Shown here: one piece after another, positions 25,951-33,530 of the stretch
Layout of the letters: each line of letters starts with the position of its first letter
Position numbering within the stretch: position 1 is the stretch's first letter
Source of the DNA: Methanobacteriota archaeon
Lineage (GTDB): Archaea > Thermoplasmatota > Thermoplasmata > RBG-16-68-12 > JAJISG01
DNA length: 48,274 nucleotides
NCBI GenBank assembly: GCA_030594205.1
Contig: JAUVFR010000009.1
Coordinates: forward strand, 1-48,274
Direction of reading: 5' to 3'
The notes under the pieces: model-generated
Told to the model about the DNA's origin: nothing
The model's database searches: none
What the model saw: only the letters and a program-made list of their open reading frames with translations
Translations under genes and position numbers: made by a program

Positions 25951-27291
25951 ATGGCGCTACTGGACGACCTCACGCAGTTCGTCTTGACATTCTGGCCGGC
26001 CTTCGTTCTCACCTTCTTCATCTCCGTGGCTTTCCTCTACATCTTCGCCTACCAGAACCGCTTCTTTGAGTACCTAAAGGCCCAGGAGAGCCGGTACCTG
26101 GACCGCCGGACCCTGGAGCTCATCAAGCGGATCCTCATCGGCACCTGGACCTTCCTCGGCGCGGTCGTGGTCCTGGTGCCATTCTCCGCCGGCTCCCCGG
26201 TGATCCGGGACTACGCAGTGCAGGTCATCCTGCACATGCCCTCCATCCTCTTCGTCACCTTCGTCCTGATGGCCACCATCGTGGCCGCGGGAGCGGTCCG
26301 TCGGAACCTCACCTATCTCCGGGGGCAACTCGAGGACAAGCCGGAAAAGGTCATCTCGGCTCGGTCTTTCGCCGTCACGGAGGTCATCGTCCGGTATGCC
26401 CTCTACCTCTTCGGGGTCGTGGTGGCCGCCATCGGGGGCCTGGCCCTGCTCCCGCCGCAGAATTCGACCGTGGCGGACTTCGTCAGTCGTTACATCCTGG
26501 CGCCCCTCGAACCGTACCTGCGTGTGTCCTTCCTCACGGTCCTCATCGCTACCTTCGTCATCATGGCCGTCGCCGTCCGTGTAGCCGATTCCTTCTTCTC
26601 CGACTTCAAGGTTCGAACGACAAAGTACAACCCCCGGGTCCTGGAGCTCTTCCGAACGACCACGATGTACGCGATCTACGCGGGGGCAGCCCTGGCCATC
26701 ATCTTCCTCATCCTCTCCGTCAACTTCTCCGCCGATCAGCTGCTCCTTATCGGGCTCATCCTCGTCATCAGCGGCATCGCTGGCGTCCTGGTCCTCTACG
26801 AAGCCATCAGCGACGCCCTTGCGGGGGTTGCCCTCATCAACGCGGACCCCTACCAAGAGGGAGACCGCATCAAGATCGGGGAGAACATGGTGGCGGACGT
26901 CTTGGAGGTCAACCTCACCCTCACGAAGGTGAAAAACCTCCGGGGGGAGGTGGTGAATCTCCCGAACAAGGAACTGCTGGCCAAGACCATCACGAACTTC
27001 AGTCGGTCCAAGACCTACGCGATGACGGTGGACATTACGGTGAGCTTCGACCGGCCCCACCGGAAGGTGGAAGCCCTCCTGACGAAGGCAGCCCAACGGG
27101 TGGAGGGCATCCTCACGGATCCCGCGCCCGTCGTGTACGCCCGGGAAATTCACGGCAACGCTGTAGGCTACCAGCTCTGGGCCTACATCTCGGACCCGGC
27201 CCAGATGAAGCAGATCAAGAGCGAGCTCATCTCCCGGGCCCAAGAGCTGTTCCACGAGGAGAACATCAAGCTTCTGTTTCTACAGGTTTAG
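25951..27291 (+). CDS. MscS-family mechanosensitive channel
   Basis: About 446 aa. Four or more N-terminal helices (FVLTFWPAFVLTFFISVAFL; SILFVTFVLMATIVAAGAV; FLTVLIATFVIMAVAV) precede the MscS core. The pore-lining helix region is GIAGVLVLYEAISDALAGVA. The beta-domain signature follows (YQEGDRIKIGE..., VVNLPNKELLAKTITNFSRS), then a C-terminal alpha/beta domain. It opens under membrane tension to release solutes during osmotic downshock. The ATG at 25951 is chosen; a GTG at 25936 or TTG at 27 bases upstream of it would add a few residues. The 3' end overlaps the convergent permease gene by 26 bp. Confidence 0.9.
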   Translation: MALLDDLTQFVLTFWPAFVLTFFISVAFLYIFAYQNRFFEYLKAQESRYLDRRTLELIKRILIGTWTFLGAVVVLVPFSAGSPVIRDYAVQVILHMPSILFVTFVLMATIVAAGAVRRNLTYLRGQLEDKPEKVISARSFAVTEVIVRYALYLFGVVVAAIGGLALLPPQNSTVADFVSRYILAPLEPYLRVSFLTVLIATFVIMAVAVRVADSFFSDFKVRTTKYNPRVLELFRTTTMYAIYAGAALAIIFLILSVNFSADQLLLIGLILVISGIAGVLVLYEAISDALAGVALINADPYQEGDRIKIGENMVADVLEVNLTLTKVKNLRGEVVNLPNKELLAKTITNFSRSKTYAMTVDITVSFDRPHRKVEALLTKAAQRVEGILTDPAPVVYAREIHGNAVGYQLWAYISDPAQMKQIKSELISRAQELFHEENIKLLFLQV

Positions 27292-29656
27292 CCGCCTCCA
27301 CGGCCTTGCGCACCATCAGCACGGGGGAGGTGATGCGCTTCGCGATGCGATCTTCCAAGGGACCAAAAGCGTACTTCCGCAGCACCCAGGTCGGGCTGGC
27401 CCCCATGACCAGGAGGTCGGTGTCGCGGGCGGCCCGCTCCACCGCGCTCAAGACGGAGCCGGAGTAGACGATCTTGTGCTCATGGGGGACCTCCGCCTCC
27501 ACAAACACCTCCATCAGCCGGTGTGCCAGGGCGATGGCTTCCTCCTCCTGGGCTCGCTGGGGAACCACGGAGAGCACGGTGACCCGGGCTTCGTTCTCGC
27601 GCGCCAATTGGGCTGTGATCCGGGCCGCGTAGTTCACATGGGAGGTGCGGCCCGCCAGGAGAGTAATCCGCTTCAGCTTCTCCTTCATCCCTACCGTCTT
27701 CATGACGACGACGTCCACGTTGACACGCTGAACCAGGAAGTCGATGTTGCTGCCCAGGATCCGACCGCCCCGGGCCGGCCGTTCCCCCCGCCAGCCGAGC
27801 ACGAGGAGATCCGCGCCCTCCTCCACCACCGCCTCCAGGATCGTGTCGTAGACCCGGTGGGAGATCTTGACGACGACGGAGACAGGGACGCCCACGTCGC
27901 GGGCGGCCCGCTCTGCCGGACGGAGGGTGCGAATACGGTCGTTAACGTACGCGAAGCGCACCGACTTCGGAGGCATGTTGCGAGGGACCTCGATCACGTG
28001 GAGAAGGAGGAGCTCGGACTCCCTCTCTTTCGCGATCTGGGCGGCGGCGCGGACCATCGCGAGGTTTCCGGGATCCCGGATGGGAAGGAGGACACGGCGG
28101 CCCTCACGAGCCCGTCTCCGAACCGGGGTGGCGATCACCTCCAGGATCTCCCGCCGGACGACGCGGGGGGCTTCGATTTCGGTCCGTCCTCCGGAGAAGA
28201 AACGATACGTGAGGCCTATGCTAAGCCAAAGGATCGCGATGTACCAAGCGACCTGACCGGTGCTCAGGCCACCGATCACTTGGCCAGAGAAGTTCAGTAC
28301 GTAGATCGCGAGGCCGATATTCGCGACGATGCCTACGATCGGGATGTACGGGAAGAGGGGAACCCGGAAGCCCGGATCGAGGTCGGGTCGTTTCTTCCGG
28401 AGGGCGATGAGGCTCATGTTGGCGATGGCGAACAGGAGAAGAAACATCACCGCCGCCGACGCGGCGATCTGTTCGATGGGGAGGACGAGGGCGAAGACCA
28501 TGATGATGATCCCACTGGCGAGGACCGCGTTCCCGGGAGACTGCCGCTTGGGGTGAACCCGTCCCAAGGAGCGCGGAAGGGTCCCGTCCCGTCCCATGGC
28601 GAAGCTCACGCGTGAGGAGGAATAGAGGGTGGCGTTGAGCGCGGAGGTGGTCGCAAGGAATCCCCCGACGAGCATGATGGTCAGTCCGAGGGTGCCCGCA
28701 AGGGATTCGCCCGCCCGGATCATGGCGAGCTCTGGGTTTGCGGGCGGGAGCCCCACCGCCTTCGGGTCGCCCAGACACAGATAGGCCTGGGAGGGGTCCG
28801 GGCACCCGATGACCCCCAGAGCCACGGTGAAGGTGAGGACGTAGAAGATGACAACCACGAAGATCGACACGAAGATGGCCCTCGGGATGTTCCGTCGGGG
28901 ATCCTTTACCTCCTCCCCGGACTGCGCGATGATCTCGTATCCCTCGAAGGCGATGAACGTGATGCCCATCGCGAGGAGGATGCCGCCGCCTCCCGCGGGC
29001 GCGAAATCGGCCACGAAGCGTTGGGGGAGAGTCGGGTCCCGCAGCATCGCGCTGATTCCGAGGGCGATGAAGAGGCCTAGGACGACCATCTTGCCAATGG
29101 TCATGACGCTCTCGGTCCGGCCCGTGGTCTGGGCCCCGACGTAGTTGACCATGACGAAGAAGATGATGATGAAGGCCGTGACGCCCTGGGTAAGCGGGTT
29201 GAACGTCAGACCGCCTAAGGAGACCTCGGGGGGGAGGACGGACGACCCAACCCCCAGTACGTCGAGCGCCAACGCGAGAAACTTTCCAAACGCCGCCGCG
29301 TAAAGGGCACAGGCAATGAGCGTCGCGGCCCAAGAGAACCACCCGCTGATGAAACCGATCGGCGGAGGCAGGCTCTCGCGGGCCCACACATAGCCCCCTC
29401 CGGCCTGGGAATAGGCCGAACCGAGCTCCGCGTAGGTGAAGGCCGTCACGAGGGTGACGAGACCGTTGATGACGAGAGCGATCAGCGCCGCCGGTCCCGC
29501 AAGACGGGCCGCGGAGCCCGTCAGAACGAAAATCCCCGCACCAATCATGGCCCCGATGCCAATCATGGTGATGTCGAAGAATCGAAGATCGCGGCTCAGC
29601 TCGATGCGAACCTCGGTGCCTGCGGGTTCGCGCGCCTGCAGGACCTCCGCTGCCAT
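27266..29656 (-). CDS. APC-family amino acid permease with two C-terminal Usp domains
   Basis: 796 aa. Residues ~20-500 are a twelve-helix APC transporter opening ITMIGIGAMIGAGIFVLTGS, with the usual helix-6 region ITFIAFEGYEIIAQSGEEVK. The C-terminal ~260 residues hold two universal stress protein domains, one starting RRVLLPIRDPGNLAMVRAAA and one KRITLLAGRTSHVNYAARIT. Each ends with a Usp nucleotide-loop-like segment (VLGWRGE...GSNIDFLV; VMGASPTWVLRKYAFGPLED). The Usp pair is cytoplasmic and may sense nucleotide or energy state to gate transport. The substrate is probably an amino acid or amine. A TTTTAAGC box at 29691-29698 on the minus strand lies ~38 bp before the ATG. Confidence 0.9.
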   Translation of the reverse strand: MAAEVLQAREPAGTEVRIELSRDLRFFDITMIGIGAMIGAGIFVLTGSAARLAGPAALIALVINGLVTLVTAFTYAELGSAYSQAGGGYVWARESLPPPIGFISGWFSWAATLIACALYAAAFGKFLALALDVLGVGSSVLPPEVSLGGLTFNPLTQGVTAFIIIFFVMVNYVGAQTTGRTESVMTIGKMVVLGLFIALGISAMLRDPTLPQRFVADFAPAGGGGILLAMGITFIAFEGYEIIAQSGEEVKDPRRNIPRAIFVSIFVVVIFYVLTFTVALGVIGCPDPSQAYLCLGDPKAVGLPPANPELAMIRAGESLAGTLGLTIMLVGGFLATTSALNATLYSSSRVSFAMGRDGTLPRSLGRVHPKRQSPGNAVLASGIIIMVFALVLPIEQIAASAAVMFLLLFAIANMSLIALRKKRPDLDPGFRVPLFPYIPIVGIVANIGLAIYVLNFSGQVIGGLSTGQVAWYIAILWLSIGLTYRFFSGGRTEIEAPRVVRREILEVIATPVRRRAREGRRVLLPIRDPGNLAMVRAAAQIAKERESELLLLHVIEVPRNMPPKSVRFAYVNDRIRTLRPAERAARDVGVPVSVVVKISHRVYDTILEAVVEEGADLLVLGWRGERPARGGRILGSNIDFLVQRVNVDVVVMKTVGMKEKLKRITLLAGRTSHVNYAARITAQLARENEARVTVLSVVPQRAQEEEAIALAHRLMEVFVEAEVPHEHKIVYSGSVLSAVERAARDTDLLVMGASPTWVLRKYAFGPLEDRIAKRITSPVLMVRKAVEAAKPVETEA

Positions 29657-29777
29657 CTGGCGCTCCCGGCGCGCGGCTAGCAGGCCCTCCGCTTAAAAGC
29701 TTTGGCCGGTGGTTCTCGGGAGCGACCCAGCCTCCGGCTCCGAAGGAGGCTCGAGACAGTCCAGCTTATGTAGGCCA

Positions 29778-30686
29778 ATGGACCTCCGGCCCCCCGTGCT
29801 CCTGTCCCTACTACGCCTGCTGGTGGGGGTGCTCCTCCTCTCCATCGCATCCTTGGCCGACTGGCGCACGAGGCGGGTCGGGGACGCACCCTGGGGCCTC
29901 ATAGCCGGCGTCGGACTGGCCCTCCTGGCTAGCGAGCTCGTCTCAGCGACGCGTGACCCTCTCCCATTCCTAGTCCTTGTGCCCCCGGCGCTCCTCTTCC
30001 TCGACGTCATTTGGGAACGGGGCGGGGGCAGGTTCGTCAATGGCACGACCCTCCTCTTCTACGGTCTAAGCGGCCTCGCGGTCCTCTTTCTCATCATGGG
30101 GTTTTCAGGCCAGGGACCCACCGAGCAGGCGCTGATCATCCGAGGCTTGGGCATCCTTACGGTAATCCTCCTGGGGTACGTCTTCTACTACCTCGGTCTT
30201 CTCAAGGGTGGGGCCGACGCGAAGGCGTTCATGGCCATCGGCATCCTGGTCCCGGGCTATCCTGCCCTTGGATCCTTTCCGCTTCTCGCGGTCAGGCCCC
30301 CCCTCTTGGCCCCTTTCGAACTCCTGTTCCCCTTCGCGATGACGACCCTTCTCTGGGGGGCCCTCCTCCTCATCGGGTTGCCCGTGGCCTTCCTCGTCCG
30401 GAACCTCGCTCGGGGAGACCGTCGGTGGCCCCAACTCCTGCTGGGCTACAAGGCGCCGGTGGACCAGCTACCTCGGTTCGCCTGGACGCTCCAGGAGGTG
30501 AAGGACGGCAGGATGCGCTACCGAGTCGTCCCCCGCACGACTGCCAAAGAAGCCGACCTGGAGGCGCTGCGAGCTGCCGGGGTGAGTCGAGTATGGGTGA
30601 CGCCGCAAATCCCCTTCCTCATCCCACTGACGGTGGGGTTCCTCCTCGCGTTTCTCATAGGGAACCCACTTTTCGCCCTCTTCTGA
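29778..30686 (+). CDS. A24-type prepilin/preflagellin peptidase-like membrane protein
   Basis: About 302 aa from the ATG at 29778; a GTG at 29709 would add an unlikely polar leader. It is a polytopic membrane aspartyl protease that cleaves class III signal peptides of archaellin and pilin precursors. Two catalytic Asp motifs are seen: SLADWRTRRVGDAPW in the first loop, and LLKGGADAKAFMAIG, the GxGD-type site, near residue 140. The C-terminal part adds a soluble segment (LQEVKDGRMRYRVVPRTTAK) and a final helix. No pilin or archaellin genes are in the window. Confidence 0.82.
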   Translation: MDLRPPVLLSLLRLLVGVLLLSIASLADWRTRRVGDAPWGLIAGVGLALLASELVSATRDPLPFLVLVPPALLFLDVIWERGGGRFVNGTTLLFYGLSGLAVLFLIMGFSGQGPTEQALIIRGLGILTVILLGYVFYYLGLLKGGADAKAFMAIGILVPGYPALGSFPLLAVRPPLLAPFELLFPFAMTTLLWGALLLIGLPVAFLVRNLARGDRRWPQLLLGYKAPVDQLPRFAWTLQEVKDGRMRYRVVPRTTAKEADLEALRAAGVSRVWVTPQIPFLIPLTVGFLLAFLIGNPLFALF

Positions 30687-30756
30687 GCCTGCCGGCCTTG
30701 AGTTTATATGGGGCATGCACCTCCTGCGCACGAGACTTCCACCGAGGGAGTGCGTT

Positions 30757-32826
30757 ATGTTTCACATCGTCCTCATCGCCCTCGGGGTGGCGGGCCTCAC
30801 CTTGGTCTTCGCCGCCTTCCTTGTCCGCGCCATTCTGCGCCAGCCGGAAGGGTCGGAACGGATGCGGGAGATCGCCCGGTTCATTCAGGAGGGAGCCGCC
30901 GTCTTCCTGCGGCGGGAGCTCCGCGCCCTCTCCGTGTTCACGGTCGTCCTGGTGCTCGTTCTCACCTTCCTCATTTCGCCCGGCACAATCCACGCGGAGC
31001 TGGGAGTGGCCTTCGCCCTCGGAACCGCTGCCTCCTTCGGTTCGGGGTACCTGGGGATGTGGATTGCCACGCGGGCCAACGTGCGCACGGCCGGTCTCGT
31101 CACGGTAAGCTTCACGGGCGCCATGCGTACCGCCTTCTTTGGCGGGGCTGTCATGGGCTCCGTCTCCGTCGCCCTGGGCCTCATCGGACTGACCAGCCTC
31201 TTCGCTGCGTTCCCCGCGGAACCGGAAGTCTGGTTGGCCTACGCCTTCGGGGCCAGTTCGGTGGCCCTCTTCCTGCGGGTCGGGGGAGGCATCTTCACCA
31301 AGAGCGCCGACGTGGGGGCGGACCTCGTCGGGAAGGTGGAGGCCGGCATTCCCGAGGACGACCCCCGGAACCCGGCCGTCATCGCGGACCTGGTCGGGGA
31401 CAACGTCGGGGATGTCGCAGGGATGGGCTCCGACCTCTACGAGTCCTACGTCTCCGCCCTCGCGGCCACCATGGTCATTGCCCTTGCGCCCGCCCTCAAC
31501 CTCGGGGTCGACTACGCCCTCTTCCCCCTTCTCATGGGGGCAGTGGGTCTCCTCGCTTCGATGGCGGGGATCCTCGCCGTACGCCCTCGACGGCGCGCCG
31601 AAGGCTACGAGCAGGAGGCGAGGGCCGCGCGGTCGGCCTTGAACGTCGGCGTGTATGTGAGCACGGGCGTCATGATCGTGGCGGGGTACTTTGCCGCCCA
31701 GTTCCTCCTGGGTCAGGACGGGCTCTTCCCCTTCCTCGCGCTGGTCACAGGCCTCGTGGGGGGGTTCTTAATTGGACTCTCGACCCAGTACTTCACATCG
31801 GAGTATGGCCCCGTGCGGGGCATCGCGAGAGCAGGCGAGAGCGGGGCCGCCATCAACGTGATGGAAGGGCTGTCGGTGGGGTTCCTGAGCACGATTCCGC
31901 CGATCCTCGTCGTCGCGGGGGCAACGTTCGTGGCCTTCTTCTTGGTGGAGACAGGCTCCCCTGGTTCGGGGCTCTACGGCATCGCCGTCGCCGCCGTAGG
32001 CATGCTGGTGACCCTCGCCATGCTCCTGGCAACGGACGCCTACGGCCCCATCGCCGACAACGCGGCGGGCATCGCTGAGATGAGCGACCTGGGTTCAGAC
32101 GCCCGCGAACGGGCGGAGGCCCTGGACTCCGTGGGGAACACCACGGCGGCCATCGGGAAGGGGTTCGCCATCGCCTCGGCGGCCCTTGCGTCGTTGGCTT
32201 GGATCGCGACATTCCTCGTGGTGGCCGAGGTGACGGTGGTCCCCATTCTCGCCTTCCCGCTGACCTTCACGGAGGTCGGGGTCTTCATCGGCCTCTTGAC
32301 CGGGGGCTTACTCGCCTTCGTGTTCTCGTCCCTCACGCTGAAGGCCGTCAGCTCCGGGGCCTTCGAGATCGTTCGCGAGGTTCGACGGCAGTTTCGCGAT
32401 ACCCCGGGCCTGCGGGAGGGGAAGGTGCAGCCCGACTACGAAGCGGCCATCTCCCTGGTGACCCGGAAGGCCATCCGGGCCATGTTCCTCCCGGGCCTCT
32501 TGGTCCTCGTCGTCCCGCTTGCGGTCGGGTTCAGTCTGGGGGCCGAGGCCCTCGCTGGACTCCTCCTCGGCGTCCTGTTCGTGGGTTTCCTCCTGGCCGT
32601 GACGATGGCCAATTCCGGCGGGGCCTGGGACAACGCGAAGAAGCTCATCGAGTCGGGGTTGCACGGGGGCAAGGGCGGGGAGGCCCACAAGGCCGCAGTC
32701 ATCGGGGACACGGTGGGCGATCCATTCAAGGACACCTCGGGACCGTCTCTGAACATCCTCATCAAGCTCGTGGGGAAGGTGGCGGTCATCTTCGCCCCTC
32801 TATTCGCGCTGATCGCGGTGATGTGA
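30757..32826 (+). CDS. hppA: Membrane ion-translocating pyrophosphatase
   Basis: About 689 aa with ~16 helices; couples hydrolysis of pyrophosphate to pumping of H+ or Na+. Signature sequence FTKSADVGADLVGKVEAGIP with EDDPRNPAVIADLVGDNVGD lies near residue 180-220. The second acidic cluster is TDAYGPIADNAAGIAEM, and the C-terminal one GDTVGDPFKDTSGPSLN. GNTTAAIGKGFA has Ala where K+-independent enzymes have Lys, so K+-dependent activity is expected. The ATG at 30757 has GAGGGAG just upstream; an ATG at 30715 is less likely. A TATA-like GTTTATATGG lies at ~30701. Confidence 0.95.
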   Translation: MFHIVLIALGVAGLTLVFAAFLVRAILRQPEGSERMREIARFIQEGAAVFLRRELRALSVFTVVLVLVLTFLISPGTIHAELGVAFALGTAASFGSGYLGMWIATRANVRTAGLVTVSFTGAMRTAFFGGAVMGSVSVALGLIGLTSLFAAFPAEPEVWLAYAFGASSVALFLRVGGGIFTKSADVGADLVGKVEAGIPEDDPRNPAVIADLVGDNVGDVAGMGSDLYESYVSALAATMVIALAPALNLGVDYALFPLLMGAVGLLASMAGILAVRPRRRAEGYEQEARAARSALNVGVYVSTGVMIVAGYFAAQFLLGQDGLFPFLALVTGLVGGFLIGLSTQYFTSEYGPVRGIARAGESGAAINVMEGLSVGFLSTIPPILVVAGATFVAFFLVETGSPGSGLYGIAVAAVGMLVTLAMLLATDAYGPIADNAAGIAEMSDLGSDARERAEALDSVGNTTAAIGKGFAIASAALASLAWIATFLVVAEVTVVPILAFPLTFTEVGVFIGLLTGGLLAFVFSSLTLKAVSSGAFEIVREVRRQFRDTPGLREGKVQPDYEAAISLVTRKAIRAMFLPGLLVLVVPLAVGFSLGAEALAGLLLGVLFVGFLLAVTMANSGGAWDNAKKLIESGLHGGKGGEAHKAAVIGDTVGDPFKDTSGPSLNILIKLVGKVAVIFAPLFALIAVM

Positions 32827-32874
32827 GCTGCCTCCACAAGGCTTAAGCCGCCGAACTGGCTAACGACCGCGGAA

Positions 32875-33006
32875 GGGTGTGACGGCCATAGCGGCGGGGA
32901 TACACCCGGTCCCATCCCGAACCCGGAAGTTAAGCCCGCCTGCGTTTCCTCTGGTACTGCGGTGCGCGAGCCCGTGGGAAGGTTGGCCCGCAAGGGTCGT
33001 GGACCC
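32875..33006 (+). rRNA. rrf: 5S ribosomal RNA
   Basis: Contains the conserved archaeal 5S core: GGCCATAGCGGCGGGGA, then CCCATCCCGAACCCGGAAGT and TAAGCCCGCCTGCGTT, then GGTGCGCGAGCCCGTGGGAA. The terminal helix pairs around GGGTGTGAC with GTCGTGGACCC. The ends are estimated to within a few bases. No 16S or 23S gene is adjacent, so 5S is a separate transcription unit. A TATA-like GCTTAAG at ~32841 lies ~30 bp upstream. Confidence 0.93.
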
Positions 33007-33024
33007 CTGGTCTAGGCGCGCTAG

Positions 33025-33046
33025 CCTGGTTACTTCGGTAGCCGGG
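33025..33046 (+). terminator. UUCG-capped hairpin downstream of 5S rRNA
   Basis: A nine-base-pair stem (CCTGGTTAC with GTAGCCGGG) closed by TTCG lies ~20 bp past the 5S 3' end. There is no following T-tract, so it may be a processing or stability element rather than an intrinsic terminator. Confidence 0.45.
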
Positions 33047-33100
33047 TGAACCGTTGCCGTTGACGGCCAATGGGTCTGCGGAACGCTGTCAGCCCTTCCC

Positions 33101-33430
33101 TCACCCTGCTTCGGATCCGGCCAGGACGTCTTCCAGGTCGGCCTCGGAGAGCCCATTCCCCAGGACCCCATCGGCCCGACCCGCGATATTTCCTCCTTCG
33201 AAGAGGATCAGCGTGGGCACGACCTCGATGCGGTACCTATCCCACAGGGGATTAATCTCCTCCGAGAGGTCCACCTCGACCTTCTTGATGGAGCCCGTGT
33301 CCTTTACGCGGAAGAGCGGCAGAAAGTCCTGGCAGTAGCCGCACCACGCGGCGTGAAAGAGCGTGAGAACCGGCCCCTCCGCCTCGACGACCGCTTCGCG
33401 AAACTCATCGGGCGTGGTGACCTGCTCCAT
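33101..33430 (-). CDS. Thioredoxin-like protein
   Basis: 109-aa thioredoxin-fold redox protein without signal or membrane helix. Active site AAWCGYCQDF (C30/C33) and the cis-Pro loop VVPTLILFEGG are clear. CGYC is closer to glutaredoxin-like or protein-disulfide-type sites than the usual CGPC. It is convergent with the 5S unit and divergent from the polymerase gene. A minus-strand TTGATATGG box and a GGAGGGA site precede the ATG. It is the cytosolic counterpart of the membrane thioredoxin at 6712. Confidence 0.9.
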   Translation of the reverse strand: MEQVTTPDEFREAVVEAEGPVLTLFHAAWCGYCQDFLPLFRVKDTGSIKKVEVDLSEEINPLWDRYRIEVVPTLILFEGGNIAGRADGVLGNGLSEADLEDVLAGSEAG

Positions 33431-33486
33431 CGATCCGGCCTAGTCCCTCCTTCCATATCAAGGGGGCGGACAGACCCCGGGACAGC

Positions 33487-33494
33487 CTTTATAG
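33487..33494 (+). promoter_or_regulatory. TATA-like box for polD large subunit
   Basis: CTTTATAG is centred ~40 bp before the ATG at 33531. Confidence 0.4.
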
Positions 33495-33530
33495 CGACCC
33501 CTCCATACCTGTCCGCTTCTGCGTGATGGG

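Noticed and set aside
26074-27255. 393-aa minus-strand open frame opposite the MscS gene
   Set aside because: Rich in Asp, Glu, Gly and His with no fold-like pattern; a typical high-GC antisense shadow of a clear membrane-channel gene.
30011-32078. Long plus-strand frames inside the prepilin peptidase and pyrophosphatase genes
   Set aside because: Arg/Pro/Gly-rich shadow frames of clearly identified membrane proteins.
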